Shown here: positions 21,051 through 30,521 of the stretch, in pieces
Layout of the letters: each line of letters starts with the position of its first letter
How positions within the stretch are numbered: the first letter of the stretch is position 1
Origin: Lumbricus rubellus
Taxonomy: Eukaryota; Annelida; Clitellata; Crassiclitellata; Lumbricidae
Reading direction: 5' to 3'
Length of the DNA stretch: 64,000 nucleotides
NCBI GenBank assembly: GCA_945859605.1
Contig: OX243827.1
Coordinates: forward strand, 3,603,345 to 3,667,344
Program-made: the position numbers and the translations under genes
Notes under the pieces: generated by a model
Databases searched by the model: none
The model's input: only the letters and a program-made list of their open reading frames with translations
Told to the model about the DNA's origin: nothing

Positions 21051-21590
21051 AGTGCTTATAAGAGTGGACTTCAATAAATATAAGCATCACTTAACAAATA
21101 TTTGAGGGGTTATTTCCACACTGTAATGGTAGGACTCCTCTTTTAAGGTGCCATTTTAGCAAAATAACTCCATTAGACTATTCAGTACTGATAAAAAAGT
21201 GTTTTAGGATCTAATATAATAAATTATATGATTATAATTACAATAAAATATCTTTATGTAGAGAGTTCAGCAGCTCAGTAACTGTTCTCCTGTTGCTGAG
21301 TTATTCTAATGAATAAATGCAGACATGAATAATTGAATATAATAGTAGACTATATAAGCTGACTTTTCAGCACTATATCAGTTTAACCCTGTTTTCCAAG
21401 ATGGTCCTGTATTGCTGACCAGGACATACTTTCTGAAATCATATTTAATTGTACACAAACCAACCAAGAACTAATAAACTACCGGTGCCAAATTCAAGAA
21501 ACCATGTGTACGAGTATAATGATGTCGTTTTAGGTTTTACTATACATATATATATGTGTTCAAATAATAGGACCAAACATTTAGAAATTT

Positions 21591-21598
21591 TAGGCCTA
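21591..21598. other. TAGGCCTA micro-insertion, paralogue empty
   Basis: GAAATTT-TAGGCCTA-CAGTTT here; GAAATTT-TA-CAGTTT at 60058-60072 in the second copy of the transposon. Confidence 0.92.
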
Positions 21599-22141
21599 CA
21601 GTTTAAAATTTGAAGGATACCACTGGTGAGAGCCATTCAGTTGTACAAAAGTAGTATTTGTACAATATTAGCAGTAAGTTATTCTCATTTTAGCAGGATT
21701 GTGTCATACATTATAATAGTAAATAATAACATTATAACCATTGACCATATAATAAAAAAATAATATTACAGTATATTATAACAATTCAAGTAATACGATG
21801 ATGTAAACAACAACTAAAACTATAAGCATTTTGTCAAATATTCTGGAGGGGATGTCATATCTGTTTTTAGTTATGCAAAAATAGTGTTTATACAATTATA
21901 TACAGTAAGTTATACTAATTGCAACATGATAGTATCATATATAATAATAGTAAGTAATAAATAATAATCATATAATAGTAAATAACTTCACGGTATATTT
22001 ATAACACTTCATATAAAACAACGATGAAAATAGTAACTAAAAACCAATATAATTTTGTCAAATTTTTCTGAGGGGGGAAATGTCAATCCTGGGGGGGAAC
22101 TCCCCCCCCAGAGACGTCTAGATTAAACACTGGTGTAGTTG

Positions 22142-22295
22142 GATCAGCGACTATGGGCATCTTCATCAGCGCGTTCGTGAATTCGTCTCGATCCAAGATA
22201 TGCCATCCATGTTTAGTGAGGGTAGAAGGAGCATCATGAGGATATAGATTATGATGAGAGGATGAGACATAGTGACAATAGTCACTGAGCAGCAA
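22142..22295 (-). pseudogene. CR1/L2-like LINE, upstream piece
   Basis: TKHGWHILDRDEFTNALMK and PIVADPTT match the linker of the LINE at 7788-8240. It continues into 19397-19780 once the transposon is removed. The 5' side is cut by the RTE element tail. Confidence 0.75.
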
Positions 22296-22299
22296 AGAC

Positions 22300-22428
22300 T
22301 ATGAAAAATTCATTCATTTATTTATTGATTCACTTATTCATTCTTTAATTTATTAATTTACTTGTTTATTCCTTCCTTCATTAACTTAATGAGAGCATTT
22401 TTCTATATCTTCTTCTTTCTCTCTTCCG
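22300..22428 (-). repeat. ATTC-rich 3' tail of RTE element
   Basis: ATTCATTTATT-type simple sequence directly downstream of the RTE reverse transcriptase stop. RTE LINEs commonly end in short tandem repeats rather than poly(A). Confidence 0.6.
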
Positions 22429-24126
22429 TCAGTCATGTGACGACGATGAGGCTTTCACATGACTTCTCCAGACTTGTCTATTTCTGATGAGATCCTTTGC
22501 TCTTGGCATACTGATATCCATCATCTTCAGATCCTCTCTGACGTTGTCCATCCAAGTCTTTGGTTGTCTTCCTCTGCTTCTCTCTCCTTCTATATGCCCG
22601 TGCAGGGCCGCGAGTGGTAGTCTTTTTCCCTCCATGCGCTCCACATGACCGAACCATCTGAGCCGTCTTTTCCTGATTTTTTCCACTACCGTTTCTTCTG
22701 CGCCCAGCTCCTCTCTTGTCTTCTCGTTCCTGATTCTCTCCCTCCTGCTTCTGCCCTTGATTCTCCTCAGCCAACCCATTTCAGCCACCAGCAATCTTCT
22801 CTCGTCCTCTCTACGCAGACACCAGCACTCCGAACCATACAGCAGTACTGGTACCACTAAGGTTTCATAGAGTTTCATCTTGGTTTTGATCGAGATGCTC
22901 TTTGTCCTCCACATTTTGCCCAGTGTACCAAATACCGCACATGCTAGGCCGATCCTTCTCTTGATGTCCTCCGTACATTTTCCATCCTCTGTTATTTGCC
23001 CTCCTAAGTATACAAACTTCGTGACCTGCTCCAGTATTCTGCCATCTAAAGTTACTTCCAGCTCCTTATGTTGTTTTCCTATTATCATTGTTTTTGTTTT
23101 TTCCGCGTTTATCTTCAATCCCATTCTCCTGCTACTCTCATCCACCTTGTCCGTTAATTCCTGTAACTTTTGTTGCGAGTTGGCTATTATGTCAATATCG
23201 TCGGCAAACCGTAGGTTGTTCACTAGGCGCCCATTCAGATTTACTCCTTCTTCCTCATCTCGCATTGCAAGTCCTATCACCGCCTCTAGGATCATGTTGA
23301 ATAAATCTGCCGATATCCCACACCCTTGCCTTACCCCCACTGTGATTCTAAACCATTCCGTAAGCTCTCTATCAACTCGAACTGCACTCATGGACTTACT
23401 GTACAGATCCTCTATTAGTTGTACCAGCTCCTCTGGTATTCCATAGTATCTTAATACCTGCCATAATCCTTCCTGCCACACACTATCGAATGCTTGTTTG
23501 TAATCTATGAAGTTGTTGTATAGCGTTCTGTTCCGTTCAATATATTTCTCTGCTAGTTGTCTTATCACGAACAGCTGGTCAATCGTGCCCCTTCCCTTCC
23601 TAAATCCTGCTTGCTCTTCACTCATCACTTCCTCCACATACCTCTTCAGTCGCTGCTGCAGTATCTTTGTGTAGACCTTTCCAGGAACGCTTAGTAGACT
23701 AATTGCTCGATAATTGCTGCATTCTGCTTTGTCACCCTTTTTATGCATTGGCACAATTATGGCTCTTCCCCAGTCCCTGGGGCATTCCTTCCTGTAATAG
23801 ATTTGGTTACAAAGTTTGTGGAGCATTTCTGTTGAACAATTCTCTCCTGCTTGGATCATTTCCGATGTAATATTGTCTTCCCCCGGAGCTTTTCCGGTTT
23901 TGAGTCTTTTCATGGCTGTTTCCACTTCTTCACTCATTATATCCATCATTTTTTCTTGGTTGTTACTTGTAGGTAGTTCTTCCAACACTGATCTATCCAC
24001 TGGATTCTCGTTGTTGTACATTTCTTCATAATGCTGTTTCCATCGCTTTTTAATATCTGTCTTTCCCTTTTTTTTCTTTTTTTTTCTTTTTCTTTTCCTT
24101 TTTCTATATAGCTCCTTCCAAAACAT
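22429..24126 (-). CDS. RTE-like LINE reverse transcriptase, 5'-truncated
   Basis: 565-codon uninterrupted frame. RT motifs in order: GKAPGEDNITSEMIQ, WGRAIIVPMHKKGD, NYRAISLLSVPGK, EQAGFRKGRGTIDQLF, motif A NNFIDYKQAFDSVW, VRQGCGISADLFN, motif C NLRFADDIDII, and KTKTMIIG. The C-terminus has YLGGQITEDG, LLYGSECWCL, RRERIRNEKTREELG and RRLRWFGHVERM, typical of RTE-type elements. The whole RT and thumb region looks intact. The apurinic endonuclease that should precede it is missing: the frame begins in a Lys/Arg run encoded by a CTTTT microsatellite. It is a 5'-truncated copy that cannot retrotranspose alone but may have been inserted recently. Confidence 0.9.
   Translation of the reverse strand: MFWKELYRKRKRKRKKKKKKGKTDIKKRWKQHYEEMYNNENPVDRSVLEELPTSNNQEKMMDIMSEEVETAMKRLKTGKAPGEDNITSEMIQAGENCSTEMLHKLCNQIYYRKECPRDWGRAIIVPMHKKGDKAECSNYRAISLLSVPGKVYTKILQQRLKRYVEEVMSEEQAGFRKGRGTIDQLFVIRQLAEKYIERNRTLYNNFIDYKQAFDSVWQEGLWQVLRYYGIPEELVQLIEDLYSKSMSAVRVDRELTEWFRITVGVRQGCGISADLFNMILEAVIGLAMRDEEEGVNLNGRLVNNLRFADDIDIIANSQQKLQELTDKVDESSRRMGLKINAEKTKTMIIGKQHKELEVTLDGRILEQVTKFVYLGGQITEDGKCTEDIKRRIGLACAVFGTLGKMWRTKSISIKTKMKLYETLVVPVLLYGSECWCLRREDERRLLVAEMGWLRRIKGRSRRERIRNEKTREELGAEETVVEKIRKRRLRWFGHVERMEGKRLPLAALHGHIEGERSRGRQPKTWMDNVREDLKMMDISMPRAKDLIRNRQVWRSHVKASSSSHD
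24063..24110. repeat. polypyrimidine microsatellite
   Basis: CTTTTT/CTTTTCC-rich run at the 5' truncation point of the RTE element; it encodes the spurious Lys/Arg start of that frame. Confidence 0.8.
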
Positions 24127-24479
24127 TATAATAATTATTGCAATGAGCAGGACGGTTCACGGGTGGTGTTGTAAAATGTGGAGCTGTATTGCACTTGTTC
24201 GTATTTAGATACAGGTAAACAGCGTTCAGAGTCAGCCAAAAACACGTTTGGGTTTATTAATCATTGTCACACTGTGGTGTACGTTGAGCTGTTGGCAACA
24301 TGGAAGCTAAAGGTAAGGCACACTTTACTTATTAAATTATGCAAACATAACCAATACTGACATCATTTTTCATTTTACAACATATTAAATAGTCAATGGC
24401 ATTATGATAATAATATTATCATAAATGCCATTGCCCGGGAGGAGGCAGGACCAAGAGGTAGCGTGTAGGTTATAGGTTT
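24127..24479. other. unassigned sequence
   Basis: No gene recognised. A palindrome-like segment around 24398-24432 (AATGGCATTATGATAATAAT and its near complement) could form a short hairpin. Confidence 0.4.
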
Positions 24480-25393
24480 CTTTAGGGAGATGGTCCACCC
24501 CAGAAAGTACTTTCCCCATAAAATTTTGACATTTCCCTCAGCCAGTGTGAGAATTTCCCAAGAGTTTTAGGTCATACTAGTCAAAGGCATGCTCGAGTAT
24601 TCCGGTCATATCATTATGCTGGATATAATGCTATAGTAACTGCAGTAAACTGACATTCCCCTCAGCCAGTTTGAGAATTTCCCGAGAGTTTTAGGTTGTT
24701 CCACCCTCGCTAGTCTTTCTTAAGGTCACATAGTTAAGTGTTTCACTTTTCCACAACCTAACTCCACGTGGATCATAGCCTGATTTTCCCCCCATTACTT
24801 TTCAACAATTCTCACACTGCTCTTAAATCTTCTCAGCTCTCACCCAAAAATCAGGCAGACACCAAATTGAGCAGGTGTGGATCAGGGTTCTAGCAAAGAC
24901 CTTGGTTCTAGGAATTCATGTATTTGCCCCAATTTGGGCACTGGTAAAGCATACTGCTAACTTATTTTTAGGTACTGGTAGGGCCTACAATAAAAAAAAA
25001 TGATTGTATGGTTTTTGGTGTGAAAATTGCAAAACATGGACCGAAATTAATAGCTAGTTGACATTTTTTGCTGACAAATATGCTACAAAGAAAACTCTAT
25101 GATGCCATGACATTGTTTTAAGTAGGCAGTTAATAAGAAGTGGAAAAGTCTGCAACGTGATAGATTTTAAATTCTACACTCACTGCAGTTAGGCCTATAA
25201 AACTTTAATTTATCTGTCTCACTCGTGCAGCTGCAGCATTCATGTTTTTCTCTGAGTGAGTGATAGCAAATGCCATAGATTAGTTTTGTGATCTTGATTG
25301 CAAGAACGAAAAGATACCACCCTTACAGGGAAAAACAGGGGGCCCATGTGAGACCCCTGAACAAAGGCCCACAAAAAGCTAGCTACGCCACTG
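24480..25393 (+). repeat. hAT-family repeat, copy 2
   Basis: Matches 165-880 and, reversed, the hAT at 51171-57004. Ends at 25393 with CTACGCCACTG. The segment 24500-24700 contains two copies of a GAGAATTTCCC.AGAGTTTTAGG word. The left boundary is uncertain and no target duplication was found. TAGGCCTA at 25190-25197. Confidence 0.75.
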
Positions 25394-25403
25394 TTGAGAA
25401 CTT

Positions 25404-25457
25404 GAGACACCATTCAAAAACCACCATGACCTTCATGGTGGTTTTGAATGGTGTCTC
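25404..25457. repeat. near-perfect hairpin
   Basis: GAGACACCATTCAAAAACCA pairs with TGGTTTTGAATGGTGTCTC; the arms are about 25 bases with a 3-base centre and one base difference in the A run. Confidence 0.85.
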
Positions 25458-25999
25458 TTCACACCCCACTGGTCCACTGATTGGACACGTCTACCTTCTA
25501 GGATGACAGGTTCCTTAAGTCAGCGGCACCTCCAGGATTTTATTTGTGTATGCAAAACTTGCACAAACCTGAAGCAAATGGTTAATCATCGGTGATCAAA
25601 GTTAGCAACTGGCGATAATCAGGGAATTTACGGGGGGAATGGGGATTGCAGCGTCAACGCTTTTTGGTGCATTTTGAGTTGCATATAAATCATTTTTTTC
25701 ACGGTTGCTTTGAGGTATTTTTTACTGCTCAACCTCTCCCTTACCGTCCTCCATATTAAAATTTATTTTCCAGTTGGGATGACAATGAATAATTCTAGCT
25801 ACTTTTAACTATGCGAATGTGCTCTTACAGAGTTTACACAAAATTATTTAGAACAGCACTTTTTGCGTAGAACTCGAGATGGCCAAAGGGTAATTTAGTG
25901 AGGCTTAGTAAGCTCATGCAGTTGTAGTAGGCCTATCTCAGCTCCAAACCACATATGTATTAGAAGGTCCATTTGAAGTCTATTGCCCATTTTCCAATC
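25458..25999. other. unassigned sequence
   Basis: Nothing recognised except a TAGGCCTA palindrome at 25928-25935. Confidence 0.4.
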
Positions 26000-26440
26000 A
26001 ATCAATCAGAATTTATATAGAAAAAAGTCTTCAACAGTTTGTGAAGCTACAGTTTGGGAGGTGTCGCATAGTCAATGGGAAGCCCAGCCGTTCCAGGTCG
26101 TTGGACCAACCACAGAGAACTAACAGCTCTGCATCGTTGCGAAGCGAGTGAAAGGAACCATTAAGTCATCATGGACAGCAGAGCGCAGTGAACGGCGGTC
26201 TATGCAAATGGAAAAGAGGGTGCCCAGCCTGATAAGCATGGCCACACCAAAGATGCATTCCTGATTGAGATGCGCTGCGGGAAAGGAAGCCAGTGCAAAA
26301 CCTCTCTCGCGGACTCGCGCATATATTGGGATAAACGGTCGGACTTGTTGAAACCGCCAATAAGTCGCGCAGCAGCCAGGTGGAACCGCTTCAACCTGTC
26401 AATCCGAACCCACGGAAGACCAGAAAGGATGGCGGCTCAT
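26000..26440 (-). pseudogene. LINE RT C-terminal fragment with 3' region
   Basis: On the minus strand, HLAAARLIGGFNKSDRLS, LHWLPFPQRISIRNASLVW and CLSGWAPSF form the C-terminal signature of CR1-superfamily LINEs. A one-base frame change occurs near 26300. The following 26000-26160 would be 3' region and resembles 8460-8705. Confidence 0.75.
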
Positions 26441-26608
26441 CACAAATGCATGAGCAAGGGAGACTGCAGTCTTAAAAGTCAGAGAACTGCCTCAATTGGT
26501 AGTAGCAGCTTTTTGTCTTATTTTTTTCTTCGTTGCTTTCATTAAGCTTCGCGTTCACATTCCAATGACTTCACGTACGCTACATAGGCTAGTAAATTGT
26601 GGCACATT
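26441..26608. other. short spacer
   Basis: No motif recognised. Confidence 0.4.
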
Positions 26609-26800
26609 TGTGGGGCGCGGTGGTGTAGTGAGTATGTTCGTAGCCTTGCAGCCGGAGGGTTGCAGGTTCGAATCCACCTCAAGCTGCAGCGTATAGGGAC
26701 CTTGGTCAAGCCTTTCACTTGCAATTGCTCAACGCTTCTACGTGAAACTCTGATTCAGTGTCCGAGCTGTAGTCGGGAGAAATTCTGAGTAGGAATCTTG
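26609..26800 (+). repeat. tRNA-derived SINE
   Basis: A tRNA-like head with A-box-like GGTGTAGTGAG and an exact B-box GGTTCGAATCC at 26672-26682, spaced as in a tRNA gene. These drive RNA polymerase III transcription. A tail with GGACCTTGGTCAAGCCTTTC resembles other invertebrate SINEs. The acceptor stem is not tRNA-perfect, so it is a SINE rather than a tRNA gene. Confidence 0.75.
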
Positions 26801-27229
26801 AATGGGCGCTATTGCAAGTGCATTTCGGCTTCTGAGTCGATGCATTGATTTATCCTAACAGAATATCTTAGGAATTTGCTGACAAAAAGGTATCCAATGG
26901 CTAAAATATATGTTTCTCATCTGGACCAGTCTTAATCAAAGAAGTGCATGGCTGGCAAAATGCTAGGATGGAAGTGCATATACATGTAATGTATGCATCT
27001 GTTCTGTGCAGTCCAATATACCCTTTCGTGCCTTCAAGTGTGTGATTGTCATTCATGCATTCATTGGTTGTTACACCACATCTGCTGTTTATGGCCATAG
27101 GTCAGGACAATTCAACCAACATGGCTGACATTGATACTGACTCAGATGTACATGAAAGTTGGCTTAAGATATGCAGTAACCTGGGGGAAATGCTCTTGGT
27201 CAGTTGCATTCCGAGATACAGGTCTGTGA
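26801..27229. other. unassigned sequence
   Basis: No gene or repeat recognised. Confidence 0.4.
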
Positions 27230-27302
27230 ACTTTGTGGGGCGTGGTGGTGTGTATGTTCGGTGCCTTGCTGCCAGAGGGTTGCAGGTTTGAATCAACCTC
27301 AC
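27230..27302 (+). repeat. tRNA-derived SINE, truncated copy
   Basis: Matches the head of the SINE at 26609, including GGGTTGCAGGTTTGAATC, where the B-box has decayed by two bases. The tail is missing. Confidence 0.75.
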
Positions 27303-27429
27303 AGTATTTCATTCCGCAGGCTTATTTAAGGCTCATCAGACACAAAAAGATGTTACTTATTGAATGAAATACTTAAGAAATGATGCATTTCAAAATATTG
27401 CTAAATATTGTGTCTATCCTTTATTCTTG

Positions 27430-27595
27430 CTCCTGATTGGCCAGCCACTAGGGCACCTCACTACTTGATTGGCCTGTCGGTAGGGCTTCTCGATACCTGG
27501 TTGGTTCACCTATAGGGCTTGGCGCTCACTGATTGGTTCGCCTCTAGAGCTTCACGATTCCTGATTGGTTAGCCTCTAGGTCTATTATGCCACAC
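27430..27595. repeat. minisatellite of ATTGG-containing 32 bp units
   Basis: Five diverged ~32 bp units built around CCTGATTGGTT..CCTCTAGGGCTT; the second copy is at 28290-28445. Each unit carries ATTGG, the complement of a CCAAT box, usually as GATTGG. Confidence 0.8.
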
Positions 27596-27613
27596 ACCTA
27601 ACATTTTCAAGGG

Positions 27614-27664
27614 CTATGTATGTATGTATGTTTGTTTGTATGTATGTATGTATGTATGTATGTA
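27614..27664. repeat. (TATG)n microsatellite
   Basis: Also at 28476-28548, longer in the second duplicate, and at 30502-30521 on the far side of the mariner. Confidence 0.9.
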
Positions 27665-28598
27665 CACTGTGTCCGGTTAAAAAGTAGCCCCCACAAAAAA
27701 GTGTCATAACTCGGTGTAACGGGAGTAGTTACCACACTATGGCTCGCTAATTAATGGAAACTATTCCCAGATTTTGAATCTGAAATCAGGTTACCAATTT
27801 GCATACTATCTGGTAATTTGTTGCAATGTGGGTCAATGCTCTAAATGTCAGCCAATCAACAAGACAATGTTTTATATAAAAATAATATTTGAATCATGAA
27901 TATTAATATATCAACATATATAGTTAATGAATTCTATGTCTAGGGTCGTGAAAATGTCAGTTTAAATGCAAGTCAACTTATTTACTTAAACCAGTGCTGA
28001 ATAAAATAATTTTGAGGATTATTCCTACTATAATTACCCTCCCGCGTTGTATGTTCTTGGCTGAAGCTGTAGATCGATACGGTCAATGCTTCTCGTCTTT
28101 TCTCCAAGCGCCGTTACCAATGGTTGTAGATAACTCTTTTCAGTTTCATCGTCGATGCGCTTCACCGTGCTTTTCTGCTCGTAGGTAATTATCCATCAGA
28201 CACAAAAAGATGTTACTTATTGAATGAAATACTTAAGAAATGATGCATTTCAAAATATTGCTAAATATTGTGTCTATCCTTTATTCTTGCTCCTGATTGG
28301 CCAGCCACTAGGGCACCTCACTACTTGATTGGCCTGTCGGTAGGGCTTCTCGATACCTGGTTGGTTCACCTATAGGGCTTGGCGCTCACTGATTGGTTCG
28401 CCTCTAGAGCTTCACGATTCCTGATTGGTTAGCCTCTAGGTCTATTATGCCACACACCTAACATTTTCAAGGGCTATGTATGTATGTATGTATGTTTGTT
28501 TGTATGTATGTATGTATGTATGTATGTATGTATGTATGTATGTATGTACACTGTGTCCGGTTAAAAAGTAGCCCCCACAAAAAAGTGTCATAACTCGG

Positions 28599-29759
28599 TG
28601 TAACGGGAGTAGTTACCACACTATGGCTCGCTAATTAATGGAAACTATTCCCAGATTTCGAATCTGAAATCAGGTTACCAATTTGCATACTATCTGGTAA
28701 TTTGTTGCAATGTGGGTCAATGCTCTAAATGTCAGCCAATCAACAAGACAATGTTTTATATAAAAATAATATTTGAATCATGAATATTAATATATCAACA
28801 TATATAGTTAATGAATTCTATGTCTAGGGTCGTGAAAATGTCAGTTTAAATACAAGTCAACTTATTTACTTAAACCAGTGCTGAATAAAATAATTTTGAG
28901 GATTATTCCTACTATAATTACCCTCCCGCGTTGTATATGTTCTTGGCTGAAGCTGTAGATCGATACGGTCAATGCTTCTCGTCTTTTCTCCAAGCGCCGT
29001 TACCAATGGTTGTAGATAACTCTTTTCAGTTTCATCGTCGATGCGCTTCACCGTGCTTTTCTGCTCGTAGGTAATTATCCTTCGATGTAGCTGTTTACGA
29101 ATTGAAGACTAATTGTTCCTTTTCGTATTTACCGTTCAATTACCGTTCGATGTAACTTTTATAGTTTCACTGTCACTTCTCAATGTTGCGAGAAGTAATG
29201 CCGGAGTTCTACGAAATCCAATGAAGGTAGAATTTCAACGTCAATTACTTGTTAGTAATCCGCTATTACAATCTCTCACGTTTTACGAACTTCCAGATTT
29301 CTTGTCCATACTTTAGGACACTAAACTACCGGCTCCGTTGCTTTAATATCCGATCAAACAAATGTCACGAAATCGTCTAACAACATCTAGCGAATACTCA
29401 TCGCCAATCAACCACCAACAATCCTCCTTAGACGGCCATTCCTCCTCGTCTCCTCAAACCGGCCCTCTAGTGCGCACGCGCAGCAGACGACCCTGATCCA
29501 CAGCTCTCCATATGTAACCAACGCCATCGCCGATCGTTGTAGTATTCCGCAATGCTTTCCACTAATTTAATATATTTTGCCCCTAAGCACTGGTTAGAGC
29601 ACTGGTAGATTAATTAAACAGAACAATGTAATAGTTCTCGTTCGAATTATTAGCTAATCATGAAATAAGGCCTCTCCCTAACTTAACATGTATAATTACT
29701 AATCAACAATATATATAGCAGGATAAGAAAATATGGGTGGGACCAAGGATATCGTTACA
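28599..29759. mobile_element. solo LTR, 1161 bp
   Basis: Begins TGTAACGGGAG and ends ATCGTTACA, the TG..CA form of an LTR. Flanked by a perfect 5 bp duplication CTCGG at 28594-28598 and 29760-29764. No internal domain, as after LTR-LTR recombination. A partial copy of its first ~480 bp is at 27715-28194 through the tandem duplication. Confidence 0.8.
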
Positions 29760-30024
29760 CTCGGTCAAAACTTTTGGGATTTGTCTGAAATTTTAAACAC
29801 AGCAACAGTGACCATATTTACACGAGATCCTAAAACCGATTATAAATATTCTTGAGTTTGTCAAATTTATGAGCGCTTGCATTGGAGCACTGAAAAATTG
29901 AACTTTCCAACATGGAAAACCTGAAAGGAAGTGAAATTCAGCTATATATGCTGCTCAAAATGTCCTTCTTCTTCTCGGACACACGACAGTATACGTAGTA
30001 GATTAATAGCAATCCCGGGAGACA

Positions 30025-30275
30025 GTCGGCTTCATATCCTGCAGCTGTGGACGTCCAGCAGTCCAGACCTTGACCCGGAGTACACGAACTGGAGAAGCGC
30101 GTTTTTCGTTCACGCGTATTTATGACATCGATAACCGTAGGGCACGGGGCGCGTCTGTTTGAAGAGTGGCAGCTGTTTGACCAAGTGATCATCGACCTGA
30201 CCATCAAACAGTAGCGTCTACGTCTACGGTCGTGTGTCCGTGAACGAGGAGGGCATTTTGAGCACCCTATATAGC
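30025..30275 (+). pseudogene. mariner transposase C-terminal remnant
   Basis: Across frames: LWTSSSPDLDPEYTNW corresponds to the WPxxSPDLNP block around the last catalytic position. EEWQLFDQVIIDLTIKQ, a TAG, then RLRLRSCVRERGGHFEH matches the typical C-terminal end. Transposase cuts and rejoins the TA-flanked element. Frameshifts and the stop inactivate it. Confidence 0.75.
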
Positions 30276-30521
30276 TAAATTTTACTTCCTTTCAGGTTTT
30301 CCATGTTGGAAAGTTCAATTTTTTGGTACTCCAACGCAAACGCTCAAAAATTTGACAAACTCACGAATATTTGCAAACGACTTTGGAATCGCGTGTAAAT
30401 ATGGTCACTGTTGCTGTGTTTAAAATTTCAGACAAATCCTAAAAGTTTTGACCTAGTTATGACACTTTTTTGTGAGGGCTACTTTTTAACCGAACACAGA
30501 GTATGTATGTATGTATGTATG

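Larger units (their letters stand above)
19790..22132. mobile_element. satellite-bearing DNA transposon, copy A
   Basis: Ends are inverted: CAGTGTTTAATTTAG at 19790 and the complement of CAGTGTTTAATCTAGACG at 22132. A perfect 9 bp duplication GTGTAGTTG is at 19781-19789 and 22133-22141. Subterminal parts are G/C homopolymer-rich with GACAATCGAACGTCC and GGCGCGTAGCGCC. The core has about 12 tandem copies of an 86 bp unit, then about 1.1 kb of AT-rich sequence. No transposase. A 9 bp duplication fits Mutator-like enzymes; the CAGTG ends look more like hAT (8 bp). The superfamily is left open. Copy B is at 58874-60617. Confidence 0.88.
27336..29078. repeat. tandem direct duplication, ~860 bp unit
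   Basis: 27336-28194 and 28195-29078 are nearly identical, both running from CATCAGACACAAAAAGATG to CTCGTAGGTAATTATC. Differences are mainly in TATG microsatellite length. The unit includes the left end of a mariner (27665; 28549) and the first ~480 bp of an LTR (27715; 28599). The duplication is therefore younger than both insertions. Confidence 0.93.
28549..30501 (+). mobile_element. mariner-like element, palindromic remnant
   Basis: Left end CACTGTGTCCGGTTAAAAAG (28549) and right end, read inward, CTCTGTGTTCGGTTAAAAAG (30501) are inverted repeats flanked by TA. A solo LTR (28599-29759) splits the left arm. The remaining arms, 29765-29975 and 30230-30485, are long inverted copies of each other, so the left arm is a reversed copy of the right, including the end of the transposase. 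A duplicated left end lies at 27665. Confidence 0.82.

Noticed and set aside
24060..24126. Lys/Arg-rich N-terminus of the RTE protein as a nuclear localisation signal
   Set aside because: Encoded by a CTTTT microsatellite at the truncation point; not part of the original protein.
27336..29078. Direct repeats as a CRISPR array
   Set aside because: Only two ~860 bp units with no spacer pattern, in animal DNA; no cas genes anywhere.
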